From Trichoplax adhaerens (Eukaryota; Placozoa; Uniplacotomia; Trichoplacea; Trichoplacidae): a stretch of 64,000 bases of DNA. Below, in pieces: positions 43,495 through 58,011 of this stretch; position 1 is the first letter of the stretch, and each line of letters opens with the position of its first letter. The notes under the pieces are model-generated. The model made no database searches, was not told the origin of the DNA, and worked only from the letters and a program-made list of their open reading frames with translations. The DNA lies in NCBI RefSeq assembly GCF_000150275.1, contig NW_002060943.1, positions 7,634,066 to 7,698,065 of the forward strand, written 5' to 3'. The position numbers and the translations under genes are program-made.

Positions 43495-46400
43495 TTAAAA
43501 TGCTGCATTTTCGTATTCCAAGTCTTCATTTTCTTCTTGATGATGGACTGTAGTTGCTGTATCAACTGGATCTGCGTGATTTGATTCTGCAGGTACGTTG
43601 ACTTCGACATGAATTGTTGAACTCGAAGGTTCATGTTCCTCATGGTGTATTTCGCTTCCCGTTAATTGATGATGATCATCACTATCTGTTGGTAACGAAG
43701 CAGGTTTTTGTGCCGACTCTGAGCTTACATCGACTTCTTTAACCGATGCATCGACATGATGAGCATCTTGAGATGGTGCTGAATCAATATTATCGGTGGT
43801 TGGAGATGGTTCTGCTGTAGGTTGGGCAACATTTGGACTATGAGGTTCTTCAGGAGCTGGAACTTTCTGGATATTCTCGGATTCAACATCAGATGATATC
43901 GGCGATTTGCTATGATCATCTTCTCCTGATAATGGACCTGAGCCATTACTTGGTGGCACAGGAGCTGTACTTTCATCAATAATCTTATTTGAATCCTCGG
44001 ATGGTATTGGCGTTTTCTCATTCAGGACTAAATTCTCTTTTGGTTCGGATCCTTTCAGACTAGTTTCTTCATCAACATCACTTGGTTCATCTTCGTAATG
44101 GCGATAATAATCAAGTAACAAAACTGAACAAAAAATTCCAAATACCTATAAAATAATGCAAGAAAATTATACCAAATATTTGTGATAGCTTAATAGTGGA
44201 ATCTATCAAATGATTTGGCAATCATTCATATAGAACAATTATTTCAGTTTTATATTCGTACCTGAACAATTGCTACCGAGATGCCAATACCAAGAATAGC
44301 TCCACTGTGCTCACTGATGTGCTGCCGAATAGCAAATTGACATCCCTGTTAAAGTAATAAATCAATGGCATAACACTTAAGATTTCGCGAAATCATCCCT
44401 ATATTTTCTTAATAGCTATAGTCTATTGTTAATAGAATCATAGTGGTTGCATCTTCGCTATACTAGAGTCTTTCATTACTGTCTTGCTAGGTGGATTTTA
44501 TACAAGATGTATAAATAAATAAGTAAAATAATATCAGTGTTGACATTATACGGTACTCATACTAGAACTCTTTACAATAGTCGATAGAAATATACACAAA
44601 TACGTTCATGCGAATATATCGCGCTAGTTGCACGTTTGCGCTATCTAATGCAGCCAATCTGTAAATATTCTTACTCGAGTATAAATTCCTCCGGCTGGGT
44701 TGGTTACATTTCGTACTCTAGAATCCTCGCCACATCCATCCACGTAATATGCAGGTCTACAACATGATGATGGTACTGCATAGGGTTTAAAATCCTTATT
44801 TGCATTCCATAACGACTGAGCCCAATCGGTATAGTTGTTAGCACCACAGCAAAAGTACTATAGGCAAGTCATCGTGAATAGATGTTTTAGAAAGCAATCA
44901 TGTGAGACGGAAAATCACTTAATTTGAGATTTTAGAAATAATGTAGTGCTGTATTATTTATAAATTCTACGTTACAACTTTAGTAAAGATATTAAAATTC
45001 GCATTTCTATAACTTCTAAAATACAAGAAATCATTTATCAGACAGAGCTCATCTAGTAGCTAGTATAACTTTTAATTTATGTGAAAAAAGATTAAAATTT
45101 TGGTGGTAATTCGCAAAGGATAAAATGGTATGATTTTTCAATTCAAATTTAATTCATTTTAATATGTAATTAACTAATTAATTAACTGATTATGGAATTA
45201 TGAAAAAAAAAGCTTGAAATTAAATAAAATATTACGTAAGCCAGAAACGATAAAATTTTACTAGTAGTTAAGTAAGATAGGTAATTAAGAAGACATTCAA
45301 GTTCCTAGTAAATAATCACATCAAAGAGTTATGCGGGAATATGGTAACAACATTTCTTAAGTAAAATTGTATCATTAAATTATAGTCCCAATAGCTCATC
45401 TTTATTATCTTCTAATTTAGTAAAGGGTAAACGATTAAAGGACCCTTAAAGCGCAGATGAATTTCGAAAGTATTCTATTTCATTTAATTGTTGATATTAG
45501 CAAATACCACTAACGACACTTTATCTAATCTTCAGACTTGGCTAATTATCAGAAATATTATTAAAGATGAACTTACTCGATGTTGGATTGCATCTAAAGC
45601 CTTAGAAAGTGGTGCATTCGATGGTTTACCATATTTTTCGATTACGTCAGTTATTAATGACGTGGTTAATTTTTGTATTTCCTATTTCATTCATCCATTA
45701 TCATTAATATATGTAGAAAATGCCATGAACAAAAGTGATAGAAGATTAAATCTCTTAACATAACGTAAAGGTATTTAAAAAGTATTTTTTCAGATAAAAT
45801 GATTACGATAACTGGCAAATGGTTATACCTGTCCTTGATTTACACCTGCCCAAACTCCAGCTGCAATTTCTAATAGGCAGACGATAATTAAACCGCTAGT
45901 AAACTATAGCAAACAAGTAGAGTGAGTTACAAAACCGATCTGTTTTACAGAATATAGCATTAGATTCAAATAAATAAGATCCCATAGATAGATCGTTGGA
46001 AAAAGCGATTTTTATCGTTTCATCCAATTATTTTTGCATTAAATACTGTATTAAAAGAGCTAAATGTACTTGTTGGGTTATAAATTCTGCTCGAAATCTT
46101 ATATCTTATTATTAATGAAATACTGTGATAATATAATGAACTACTGTCCTGTTCAGCTCTAGCAGCCATATCAACTTAAGGACATATCAAACTATTATAA
46201 CTGCCCCTTCCTTAGCTAAATTAGTAGATAGAGCAACTTGTCCGATTAAGTTTTAAGAATAAACTAAGGTACGCTGTTGCACTGCGTTTCTTCGTTATTC
46301 TTAGCCTCAAAATTGAACAGAAACAAAAAATAAGTTATACTAATTTGATCTATGATCTGTGATATCAGCTATGATTTCAGTAATGAAGATATAACTGTAA

Positions 46401-49003
46401 TGTTCTATATCAGCATTTTTATCTTTAAATGAATTGTTAGCTTGCATCTTAATTCTTACAGACGGTCTAGGTGTAAATTAATGATTAATGTAAGCTCATG
46501 AGTATGACTTTATTACTAAATAAATATTTCGTTTTTGTGTTAACATCACATTAGGTAGTTCTAAATCTGGCTAATATAAATAGAAAGTCAATATTATGTC
46601 TAGCAACTACAATTCCATGGAGTGGACTTATAAGGCGAATGTAGGTTATAAAATTACAACTGATAGGGATTGATTTGGTTTTAGCAGCTGCAAAATAAAA
46701 TTTTGTTTCCATCACGTCCATCATATAAAATTTATTTTAAATTTTGATACGGTAATATTGTGCTTTATCATGATAATCCGATAAAACGCAAGTTATATTT
46801 ATCAAAAAAGGTACTATAACTTGCTTGATAATGCCTGAAATATGAAGTTTACTTTATTAGAATAGAGAAATGGCTAATAATATTATTTACCATCCCAATC
46901 AGACATGCATGTTCTTGATAAGCACCGAACCATCCCAAGAAACCGATTAAGCCAATAAAACATCCAGACACAATAACTAGAATCGTTCCAGTTCTAAATA
47001 AATTATTTGTTAAAACCGATGTGTTGGCATTGGAAATTAATATCCAGACTCCAACACCAACAGTCGTAATTCCCATAATCTATAAAAAGATCAATTAAAT
47101 GATAACATTGAGAATGGCTATTTTGTAATATATATTTATACGAGCATAGCTGTAGGCTATCAGTGAAAATCAAAGTTAAATGATGCTGGTGAATGTTTTA
47201 ATATTTTAATAATTAAACATTTTAACATGTCACTAAACTGACGATAACCTTGATTTTTGTAAGCTAAATATTGCATTAAAATACGGGATATTGCGTATTA
47301 GATATTATGTTCGTAAGAAACAAACGAAACGACCTTTATTACCAGCTTTTCAAATACTAAATTGTATATTAAACTAGTAATTATGGATAAAGTGCAACAG
47401 TGGGCCGGCATATAGACTATCGTAAGTGATAAACTGGAGGTGATGAAGCTCTAGCTAGTTATCATATTAAATTAGAAATTATTGCACCGTATTTTGGAAA
47501 TAAAATTCAAGAATTAAGCAAAATTAGTTAAATTAATTTAGTGCGTTTGTATTTTATATTTTATTATTAATTAAATTGATGACAATCAAACAAGTTAAAT
47601 TTATCACTGGAATTAGAGATAAATAATTGCGGAATTAAAATTTATTCAAATTTTACCCTATTATAAATTTACTAGATATGTTTCATTATCAATAATTTTA
47701 TAATCTGAAGATAGACCTAAATCGCAGCTGATTGCAGCATATTATTCATCGTCACGATCTGATAAACTAAAACTTTCAATCTCGATTTGTGTTCATATCT
47801 ACATTCTTCCGTACAGTGCGATATAAACTTAATTCATGCACAAACAATTACATGCTGTATAACTACGAAATAGTTTTACGATACATCCATCAAATACAAT
47901 TATAAACCATTCTTAATCTATTTAAATTACATATCTTTTGTAATAAGTATTTTAGAGAAATTAAAATTAAGCTCAATCAAAAAATACCAGCAAATAACTG
48001 TATGTAGAAGGGTGGCATTTCTTGTATACAATTGTAGTCCTGACTAACCTCTTCTATAGCTTTTTTATCGACGTATAGTACCACGCTTTTAATGCATTTT
48101 CTAATTTATAGCATGGTGTTAAATAATTTTGATATGTAGTACTGTACCGATTTCTATTCGACAGTAAGTAATATTTCAATCAATTGTAAATTATTTATCG
48201 ATATCTAAAATGATGTTTCATTTATTATAAATTAATTTCTACAGGAATATATCTACAGGATAACTATATTAGCAACCTAATGCCTGTAAGATATGTAAGA
48301 TGTTATAACTGCTAAGGATAAAGTAATACTAATAAATAATGTGAATAGATACGACCTAATCTTCTATTAGGATTGAGACTTTTAAAGTTGGTCTTTTATT
48401 ATATGTCGAAACCAGGATACTAAGTAGCCCGATTGAACTATTAATATATGAAACGATGATGAGAAAAAATGAAAACAGTGCAAGTAAATGTTACTTTTAG
48501 GTCTGAAATTTTTAATTACAATCTTTTTGTATTAAATCCTGATTGAAAATGTTCCAAGATTTGGAAGAGAATTTTTGCTTTCTACTTAAAATAAGATGTA
48601 CGGAATGTTAATCTATGACGACTGACTATATTCTTTGTACATCTTAAAGAAGTAGCAGGATCTTAGCGGTATTAGATGATTATTTGCTACTAGGCTAGTA
48701 GTAATAATTTAATGTTAATTCGTGGCACATGGGAAATTTAAATTGATCGATTTCAAAAATCGCAAAATATGAAAACCAATTAGCCAGTTTAGGAGAATAG
48801 AATTACGGGAAAATGCTATCTTAAAAATATGAATAATATGTTTTGATTTATCTTGTTACTTTAAGCTATCGAATCGCTAGTAAATTATACACTATCAATC
48901 TAATTAAACTATTTTTTACCCAAAAGACGATATTAAAGGCAAAAAGGGACCAACGGGCATATTTCATTTTGCCTTTAGCTTTTACTTCACCTTTAATAGC
49001 CAT
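43495..49003 (-). CDS. Tetraspanin D with long acidic cytoplasmic tail
   Basis: Tetraspanin membrane organiser. Exons, high to low: 48920-49003, 46891-47079, 45829-45903, 45577-45681, 44675-44857, 44262-44345, 43495-44145; all junctions phase 0, total 456 aa. Exon 1 starts with MAIKGEVKAKGKMKYARW and then TM1 (AFNIVFW). The large loop has YFCCGANNY, PSSCC, DGCGED and GC, six cysteines. TM4 ends VFGIFCSVLLLDYYRHYEDE. The final exon then adds about 200 residues rich in Glu, Ser, Pro, Asp and His, with no further membrane segment, ending AAF. Usual tetraspanins have 240-280 aa with tails under 25 residues, so the tail is exceptional. It lies on the cytosolic side and is probably disordered. The tail is one open frame continuous with TM4, so it is not an artefact of splicing choice. 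Confidence 0.92.
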
Positions 49004-52000
49004 CGCTCTTATGATAGATTAAATTCTAGTCTTTAATAGAGGAAAAGATAAGAAAAAGTAGGAAGGAATATTATATAAATTCTTTTAATGATGATATTAG
49101 TGATGATGAAATAAATTGCTAGTTGTACCGGAATATGTCAAAATGTAATTCAGCAGCAACGTTCTAATTGAGTCAAAGCTGGTTACAAGGTTATTCGGGG
49201 TTATCTTTCAAGGTTCACCTAATCTACTGATCTATTCAAAATCAACCTGTTATCAATAGATGATTGACAAGATTATTTAATCATGTCCTTTTTATTTGTG
49301 AATCACTCTTTCCTCTTTGGGTGTGTCTAACTCAAAATTAAATAAATTTTAATATGTATGGAGAGAATTGATATCAAGCTTTTACTATAGCTGTAATTTA
49401 CTGATCAACTAACACTTTAATACTAAATATTTTACCGTACCAATCTTATTTATAAACTTAAGATCTTATATGGTATAAAAAGATTCTTGCGATGCCCTCT
49501 AACATAAGAATAAGTTAAGACATGATTACTAAGTCTTAAAGAGTCAATCATTCATCGATCGTATCAATTTAGATGTAATTTGGAGCAAGTACAATTTATT
49601 TTTGAATTGAAAATATGTGTCACGTAGCTTATATATTCTGAAGGAATTCTACTTTCATAATATCATTTCAAGATGACATTAACGAAAATGGTATTTATGT
49701 CGAGGTTAATGATGACAATAGTTCAGATAGCTAGCCCTCAATATACATGACTAGGTGTGGTTGTTTATTATTGACATTTTTGAAAAGCCATTTGTCTTAG
49801 TCGGTCAGTTGTTATAATAATAATTTGGTACTTATTTAGTGATTGAAAGTTGTTAAATATTAATTTATATCTGATTCTATCACCAATTAAATAACTCAGG
49901 CGATAAAATGAATTGGATACCATTTCAATCATTGTTGCAGCAGATTATAATGAACAGAATACTATTAATACTATCATCTGATGATGTTTATCGAACCTGA
50001 TGACGTTCGATGTCAATATTCGACTGAAAAGAAGCACCAGGCATTTTCAAAATTTTTTAACAACATGTTTTACGGTAATTTCTTGGAAATGAATGAAGTC
50101 GATCGACGTTAATCGAAAATATATATGCGACCGTATGATTAATCAAATGTTAATCGTTAGGTTAGGTACTACCCTATTTCTTCCAACAAGAATGAATGAA
50201 TATAAACCCTCCAAGAGTAAATATTGCTCTATTTAGTCAAGTTCACTATTAAAGTAATCTTGAAGGGGTAAATTTGCTAAAATCAATGTGTAAAAAGCGT
50301 TTTGAGATAAACTCTTCTATTCTACTGGTAACACATAGTATTTTGCCCCTTGTCAAGATTTTTCAATCGGAAACAATGACTTCATGATTTTAAAATCGTT
50401 TATTAGAATAAAGATTTATTGAACTCAGCGCGATTTCTCATTAATCAGCCTATAGTAACACTTTTTGGGATACATAGCCACAGTTTAATGTAACGATTAG
50501 ATAAGTCATACTTTCTATAGTAAACTTTCAATGCAGTATTAAAGACTGCAGGAGTACAATTATCGATATGATAGCCGATCGTACAGCAATAGAATGCAGA
50601 TAATTTAGTTTTACGTCAGTATAAGATTTGTACTCGCACGTATGAATTTCTGACATAGATAATCTTATAGCTTGATCACATAGGATAATAAAGACGTTAC
50701 AAATTCTTGAAAGACCCATAAAATGACTTTAGAGATGTTCCAAGTCTTCGGTACAGGTATATAAAGGAGATGATGTGATGTAATATCATGCTCAGATGTT
50801 GGTAATTATATAACTTAGTTAAACAGTAGAAGTAGGTTAGAAATATATCGCAATTTTGAAATTTCTATAAATAATTGTTAAAGATTATTCATTATCTCAA
50901 GGATAGATAAAGTTCGACCGATGGTCTATCAAATAATAAATTAGCAATATCATCTGCGATAGTTATTTATTAAGTGCATATCAAAAGACTATTTATTAAT
51001 ATAGCTAAGAATTCCATGATTGCGATTGATTTCTAGCTATTTAAGTTGAAACTGTATCCTTCTACCTGTTCAATTTCATCACTACTTTAGCCAAGAATAA
51101 CAAATGAAAATAAAATATCCCTATTATTGCTATTCAATTAAGTTATGAAAACAGGCGTTGCCGTAATGGAAATGGTTAAATTGTTGTGCTAATGATGTTT
51201 ATTTTGATGCGAGTTCGTATTGTATTATGATGGTCATGGTGTTACATTTCTACTATTTTTTTAGTCATTTATCAAGCTAGATAGAGTAAGAGTATTTGAA
51301 ACAAAAATAAATCTCTACTAAAATGATCTGAGAAGATATTCTATTTTCTGGGCTAAAGGGTTGATGATTTCTTGAGTTTTCGAGGAATATCACGTAACAG
51401 GTGTAATGTTGTAGTCAGATTTGAGAACAGAATCGGTTTAGCTATTCTGATAAATCATAGAATTGCTTATGAAAGTGTTACAAAATAGCATAAGATGATT
51501 TTAAGATTGATGGACGTTCTGATATTTCTGATATTGAGCACGAATATGAGCCTGTCCTATTAGCTCTCTTTCTCGAATTATTTTTAATCATACCTATTTT
51601 CCTTCTACTACCTGATTCTATCAAGCTAATCTACAATATAACAGGTATAACTGAATTAAAGTCTATGACTTGCATGCTTTGGCAGGTCAAATATTTTATT
51701 CTCTCCTCTTAATCCCAGCATAGAAGGTCAAGTTAACTATCCATTGACAGCTAACTAATTAATTAGAATTCATCAGTTAATCATGGTGACATAATATTGT
51801 AAGATAATCCCTCCTTACTAAGATAAATAAACATAGGTAACTCCTTATTCCATTATAATTCAATCAATCAAGAAAAATAATTCTTTTTGATCCTTGTGTA
51901 TAAAAAAGAAATCATTAGGAACATGTCATATGCATTATCCCATGTAGCCATAGTGATACAGAAAATAGAATTCAGTACCAGCAATACGTTGGAAAGGTGG

Positions 52001-52163
52001 AGATACTTTACCTTTAGGCCGCTAGTACAGGCTTAGGTTAAGATTGACCGTTGACATTAGATTTAAGGAATTCCTATCATCTCTATTTCTTTCTCCACTT
52101 AACTTTGAAGGCTTGTCATCTATAGGTCATTTATATTCTTCACTGGTTAAAATTATAGACACT
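49004..52163. other. Divergent intergenic region, tetraspanins D / E
   Basis: 3.2 kb between opposite start codons. No exon supported; the minus-strand open frame at 50528-50719 has no tetraspanin or other recognisable motif. TTATATAA at 49071-49078 could be a TATA element for tetraspanin D, 68 bp before its ATG. Confidence 0.45.
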
Positions 52164-55100
52164 ATGGGTTGTGGTAATTTATCAAGGATATTATTAATTG
52201 TCTTCAATTTTATCTTTGTGGTAAGTTATAGATTACATGGTAAAATACGCATACTTCTTTAACGTTGGTAAATTGTCTTACTTATTCCTTTCTTTAAAAT
52301 TGAAAAGCTATTCGTAACTTCTAAATCACTAAAAGTTATTATCACACAAGCTATTTATCGGTTTCTTCTAATATCCAAAGGAATAATTATTTAAAGATTC
52401 TAGATCATCGTTAAATTACACTCCTGCATAGATTATCGTAAATATCTATTTCTTTCAACATTTGAAATGAATATTAAAAAGTTCTAAATCATCGTTAGAT
52501 ACCGCTTAATGATAAAGTATTACGCAAATCAGTTCCTAAAATTCTCAAAAGATCATTTTTAAGTTCTAAAATCATCGTCATACAAGTATACTACTTTAAT
52601 ATTTCCTATCCTATTTATCCGTTTCTTTCAGTATTGAAACGATCGTCAAGTATAATTTTCATGTTCTCCATCTCATTCATCTATTCCTTCTATTATTTAA
52701 AAGAATTGTATAAAATTATCAGATGCTACTTGATCAGACTGTCCTATTTATATGTTTCTTCTAATGTTTAAAAGATGATTTGGAAGTTCTAAATTATCAT
52801 CAAGTGCTACCTCCACATAAATTGATTTACTACATGTTTCTGTTAATACTAAAACGATAGCTTAAAAACTTCTAAATTGCCACAAAATCCTACTTTAGAT
52901 ACATGATCATAGATTATAATAAAACGACCTTTTCCTTTTAAGATACTTTTCACCGTGATGGCATAGTTTGCTTACGATGGTACAGCAAACTATCCAGTTT
53001 ATCATCATTTAAAATTGAATTTTTTCTATCATAATGTTATTTTTTACTTAGAATAACGTGTCACTAAAAATTAAGCCACATTGTAGTAGTTGAATTCACA
53101 GATTATGGTGATTTTTTCTGAATATGAGTATTTCATAGTATCTTCAATCATTCACATTCATCTCCATTGCAGTAATTTCAAATTTCGGAAATAGCATTAA
53201 TATCTGTATTACTAACATTTAGATTTGCTATTTTTGGTGCTATTGGTCCAATAAATCATAGCTACTATTATCGTGGTTTTCAATTCCTTACCCTAAGCTA
53301 ATAGTATCTTGAGATACCATAAATTAAAATCTATCTGAAATCTAATCTAGCATAACTCTTTGGTATCTTATTGTTTAGCTATTCTCACTAGTTATAATGT
53401 TCTCACTATGGAACTACAATGTAATTCATAAAAACTTTCGTCTTTAATGGTATCAATATAGTCAGTTTTAAGTAATCATAATTGGGCATATCACAGGTAT
53501 CTAACACTATGGATTAACTTTCAATTTTATCATACTGATTAAATTACACTCATCCGAAGGAGCACCAAGTAAAGATTTTCCTTCAGTCATTTCCTGCTGA
53601 ATGTTGTACGTTAGTACATTATATAGTATAAGGTTCTTGAAATCTTCTTTCAAGCCGCTAGTAATATACGTAAATAGCTGATAAAATTTGTGAAATTAAT
53701 CACCATTTATCATTTCTATATCTTATTTAAAGATTTGTTTTCAAAAATTGGTGTTAAAGATTATAAATTTTGAATTTTAGCCATTTCTCTTTACTCTTAA
53801 GTTATTCAAATGTTACGGGATAAGGCCTAACCGGTCTAGGTTTTCCCTGATATGGCTTTTTCCTCGCAACATAGAGATTTTTTTTTAAATTGGTCTTAAA
53901 AATTACAAATCTTTGAATCTTAAAACTTTTTTGTTTACTTTTTAAGTTATCCAATTATCACAGGATAAGGCGAACCAGGTTCGGTTTTCGCTGATGTAAC
54001 CTTTTTCTATAACGCAAAACAGTACGAAACAGCTAATTTCTTGTAGAAGGCCGCATTTAAAATGACTTTTACAAAGTAATTGGATATTTTTAATTAAATC
54101 TTTGATATCAGAAAGGGCTTCATGGCACTTTTAAAGACTGTAATAGCTTAAAATTACTTTATTCTGACTTAGATTTTTTCATTTCTAAAGCATCTAAATT
54201 ACTCAATCTCAATCTAATAGTAGATTCACTACTCGCGATAGTTTTAAAAAAAATGAGCGTATCATTTAATATTGGGTATTCTTTTCTAATCGATAGACAG
54301 TTTTATAACATACAGAATTGATAAAACTGCTATTAAAAATCAATTGGATCAACCCATGACGCAATAGCCAATAATACTATAATTTTGCTTTTATTTAAAT
54401 CAGCTAAATGTTAGAATTAGCACAACTTCCTTCTATATTAACATTTTACCACGGTCACAGCCAAGTTGTGAAAGGTGGCTTAATTAGTAAAAAAAGTGGA
54501 TTGTATAGTGATCTTACGAATTATAGGAATAATTAAAAAGCAACTGCAATATCCTATGTTATTAATATAGTTTAATCATACAATTATCTTCTTATTACTT
54601 TTTACCTTCTCGATTGGAAAAGCTATAAAACTTGATTTCGCTTCCTTGATTAATTGATTAACTAATTGATTAGTGTTATAAGTTATGCTATTCCGTTATT
54701 CAAGCTTTAAGTTTCAACACTGGACTGAAATTATTATTCACTTAGCGAAGCTTTGTTGCTGTACTTTAATTCAAATCTAATCATACTGCACGAATTTATG
54801 ACTTAAGATATTATACTATTTTTACACTCTTACAACAGTATACGTATACGCGTAAATACCCGATTAAATATTATTTGATATCATTAATATGCTTGTACTT
54901 ATTCCTTCTTACAAATTCTTCAATTAAATCATATTGTTAATATTGCCATAAGTAGAATATGAAAGTTACTTGAAATAGGTTTCCAGCTTGTTTCTTATTC
55001 TTATTACCAATATCAGCAAGTAACATAATTCTTTACGTAATTTAATTAAGCGGCCTGCAGCGGATATCTTAAAATATTACTGATGTCTAATGAGATAATT

Positions 55101-58011
55101 TCATTGTGTTGAGATTGGCTGCGTTTAAGGAATTAATACTACATAATAAAATTAGCTATTGCAAATCTCCTACAATTTGAGTCTAGTTTGATAACTTTAT
55201 TTTATTTTAATGACGCCTACAATTAAGAATTTAATGTTACATTTAATAAACTAAGCTAAGGGCAAATCTTGGATTTAATTTATTATACTGTATTTCAGAC
55301 TTGTAAAGAATGATTATAATTGACATGCTATCATTAGATCAATTGCTCAATCTGCAGTAGATCTTTACTTCCTGAATGTAATTTTAATGATTTTATTTGT
55401 TCCAAGACTGCTTACGATCAAGATAATAGTCTTACTAATATTTAATTAGCTAATCTGGTATAAACCTTTTCGGATATGAGTCTAATTTGATCTTTTCATT
55501 TTATATTTAAATTTAAATTTATTAAAATTTAGGAAATAATTTACACCCTATTTTTGCATATTTCTTTCGCAGTTATCCGGTTTCGCGGTGATCGGTTTGG
55601 CGGGATATAACCTCGCTACCTACTGGGATATAGCAACAATTGCTGCGGATAGCGCAGTTACTATCGGAACTATTCTCTTGCTTACTGCTGGTATTATCAC
55701 CACTCTAGCTGGCATATTAGGCTTTTGTGGTTCACTTAATCGGCATCCAGGAATGCTACTTGGAGTATGTTATAACAAAATTACACTTCTGTCATAACTG
55801 ACAGTACCGTAGTTTAATTTAATGAATTCTTTTAAGATTTATGATTGGAACCTAATTAAGCTAACAGTCGAATTCACTGGTAGGCAAAGTGTAATAGCAT
55901 ATCTCCACCATTATTAACATTTACAATGGATTATATTATATTATCTTTTTAGTTTTTTATCCTATTGCTTTTAATATTTGGATTTGAAGTAGCTGCCGGA
56001 ATTTATACGGTTGTGCATCGCCAAGAGGTATTATAATCCTTAAACTTTATCAATTACTAGACTGCCAATTGCAAAGTCATAATCTCTTAATTTATTAATT
56101 TCAACTAGGTAATAGATGCATTAAGGACTAAATTATCTAACGATATTCAAAATAAATATACACCTAACAATCTGGGTATTCAAAGAGGACTCAATGCAAT
56201 TCAAACTCAGGTAAACAAGTTTTACAATCTAAAGATAATTTGTGTACACCATTAGCTCTGTATACAAGTTAATGGACGGCATAAAATTTAACTTATTAAA
56301 CCTAAATATCCATGATTAAAAGAATTACAGCTTACAAGTTACCTAACGGACTGTTTTCGTTAATTCCACATTATTTACTAGTTTTACAAGAATTACATAC
56401 TGTATGCTAAAGTTACAATATCCAAGATAAAACTAATCGATCTTGAGTTGGACCAGATTTAGCGAATTATTTATTCATTGAACCAAATAAGTGCAAACAA
56501 AAGCTGAAGTAACTTCCTATAAATCATGTTGGCATCGTAGAATCTAGAGATATAGATCATGCTACCGTAACTGTATGAACATTTTCACTAATGCTACTAT
56601 AAGAATATAAGATGAGTGAATTTACAAGATCATAAATAGGATAAATACTGACCGTACTTAAATATATGATTACACGCCAAATGCCCAAATTTGTAGACAT
56701 AGCTAAGATTATCTAAATTCTTCATGGTTGAAACTGTAAACAAATTCATTTCCGATCTTTACTATACTGTATGCAAGGTAGCTTACATATCTAAAATACT
56801 ATCGCACTAAATTGCATCAGATCATGTGCCGTGCGAAATTTCCAGATTCCAGATAGAATAGAGCTTACTTGAATTTGTACACATATAAAAAGTAATATAA
56901 AGGTTGGCATTAATAATGTTAAAACGGAATTGATAAATACTGCATATATATATGCTTTATGCAAAGGAAATCAAATTTTTGTAAATTTTATTCATTCTGC
57001 ATGCATCATGTGATATTAATATTTGCAATTAAATCCGAATAAAAATATTTAGATGACTTTTAATCGCATCAATTTAATATAATAAGTATTGTGTGCACAC
57101 GCTTATCCTCCTCCTAATATTTTATGAAGTCTCTAAATTCATTTCGCGATATAGTTTAAATGCTGTGGCTCCAGTAACTATACCGATTGGGCAAGATCAA
57201 CCTGGGGTGCCGGTAAAACTATCGCTTATCCAGTACCTGATTCTTGTTGCAAAGTTTACGTTCCAGGTTGCGGATTAGATGAAGTACAAAGAGGTGGTGC
57301 AAATCTAACCGGAATAAACCTGAATGTAAGTATGACAAACTTTCGTATACCAAATGAATAAAAGTTTTGGGAAATAGTAAGGGTAAATGAATTTAAAAAT
57401 CGCACAATGTCCAATCAATAGGGTTGCGTTCAATCAGTTTCTAATACAATATCAGAAAATGCCTACATTATTTTGGGAGTTGGTGTCGGTATTGGTGCCT
57501 TGCAGGTAAATAGTCACTTCAAATGTTCTAGATATTGTTATTCTTGCTATTTATCGCTTTATGATAAAGTTGATAAGATTCGCTGATATCGCTGAAGTCT
57601 TTGTTATAGTCGTAATATACTGTACACATTATTATTCTAACGAGCACATATCACTGTTATACGATTTTTAATATAGCGTAAGAACAATACGCATCAATTT
57701 AGTCCTATAACCAAATATAACCAAGTTATAAATAATTAAGTCTATTACTACAGTGAATGCACCGTAAACTTAAAAATAGTTAATGCTATATGTATACAGT
57801 TACATGTATTGTAAAGATAAAGTTATTCTGAGTTGATACGCTACTAAATACGTATATCGATAAATTCTATCTCTTATAAATGTTAATGAAAAATTGTTAT
57901 AACAACTTGATTGTAAATATTTCGTTCGCTTTTCAACGTTCTCTTTTACAGATCTTCGGTATGGTTTGTTCCATGATTTTATATTGCGACTTAAAAGAAG
58001 ATAAAGATTAA
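52164..58011 (+). CDS. Tetraspanin E
   Basis: Tetraspanin. Exons: 52164-52220, 55573-55764, 55953-56027, 56109-56210, 57155-57325, 57422-57505, 57952-58011; all junctions phase 0, total 246 aa. Start MGCGNLSRILLIVFNFIFV: the cysteine at position 3 next to TM1 is a typical palmitoylation site. TM2 ILLLTAGIITTLAGILGF, TM3 FFILLLLIFGFEVAAGIY. The large loop carries FKCCGSSNY, PDSCC, VPGCG and GC (six cysteines). TM4 ends IFGMVCSMILYC, followed by a short tail DLKEDKD. Exon 1 is 3.35 kb from exon 2; the join is based on phase, the strong donor GTAAGT and the TM1 match, and is slightly less certain than the rest. AATAAA at 58355-58360 could end the transcript. Confidence 0.92.
52358..52905. repeat. 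Degenerate minisatellite in tetraspanin E intron 1
   Basis: About five or six poorly conserved units of roughly 85-110 bp, each with a tttcttctaat-like box, then aaaagat...tta, then agttctaaatcatcgtc and a tactac-like end. Best-preserved boxes are near 52363, 52450, 52565, 52760 and 52855. The copies have drifted, so boundaries are approximate. Confidence 0.6.
52963..52993. repeat. 10-bp perfect inverted repeat
   Basis: Arms atagtttgct and agcaaactat with an 11-nt spacer, inside intron 1 of tetraspanin E just after the minisatellite. A short stem of this size can arise by chance in a window this long. Confidence 0.5.
53725..54020. repeat. Degenerate direct repeat, about 145-bp period
   Basis: Two copies sharing, in order, a thymine/adenine-rich run, taagttat-caa, ggataagg, a ccggt/ggttcgg box followed by ttttcc/gctgat, and ctttttc. 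Their ggataagg boxes are at about 53818 and 53963. Located in intron 1 of tetraspanin E. Confidence 0.65.

Noticed and set aside
43725-44021. Second minus-strand frame over the tetraspanin D tail
   Set aside because: The frame continuous with TM4 explains the region; this one is an overlapping shadow without homology.
45488-45763. Plus-strand open frame of 91 codons
   Set aside because: Overlaps the phase-consistent minus-strand loop exon (45577-45681) of tetraspanin D.
55588-55797. Reading the tetraspanin E TM2 exon as a complete small gene
   Set aside because: It is an internal exon with acceptor at 55572 and donor after 55764; the remaining exons follow in phase.
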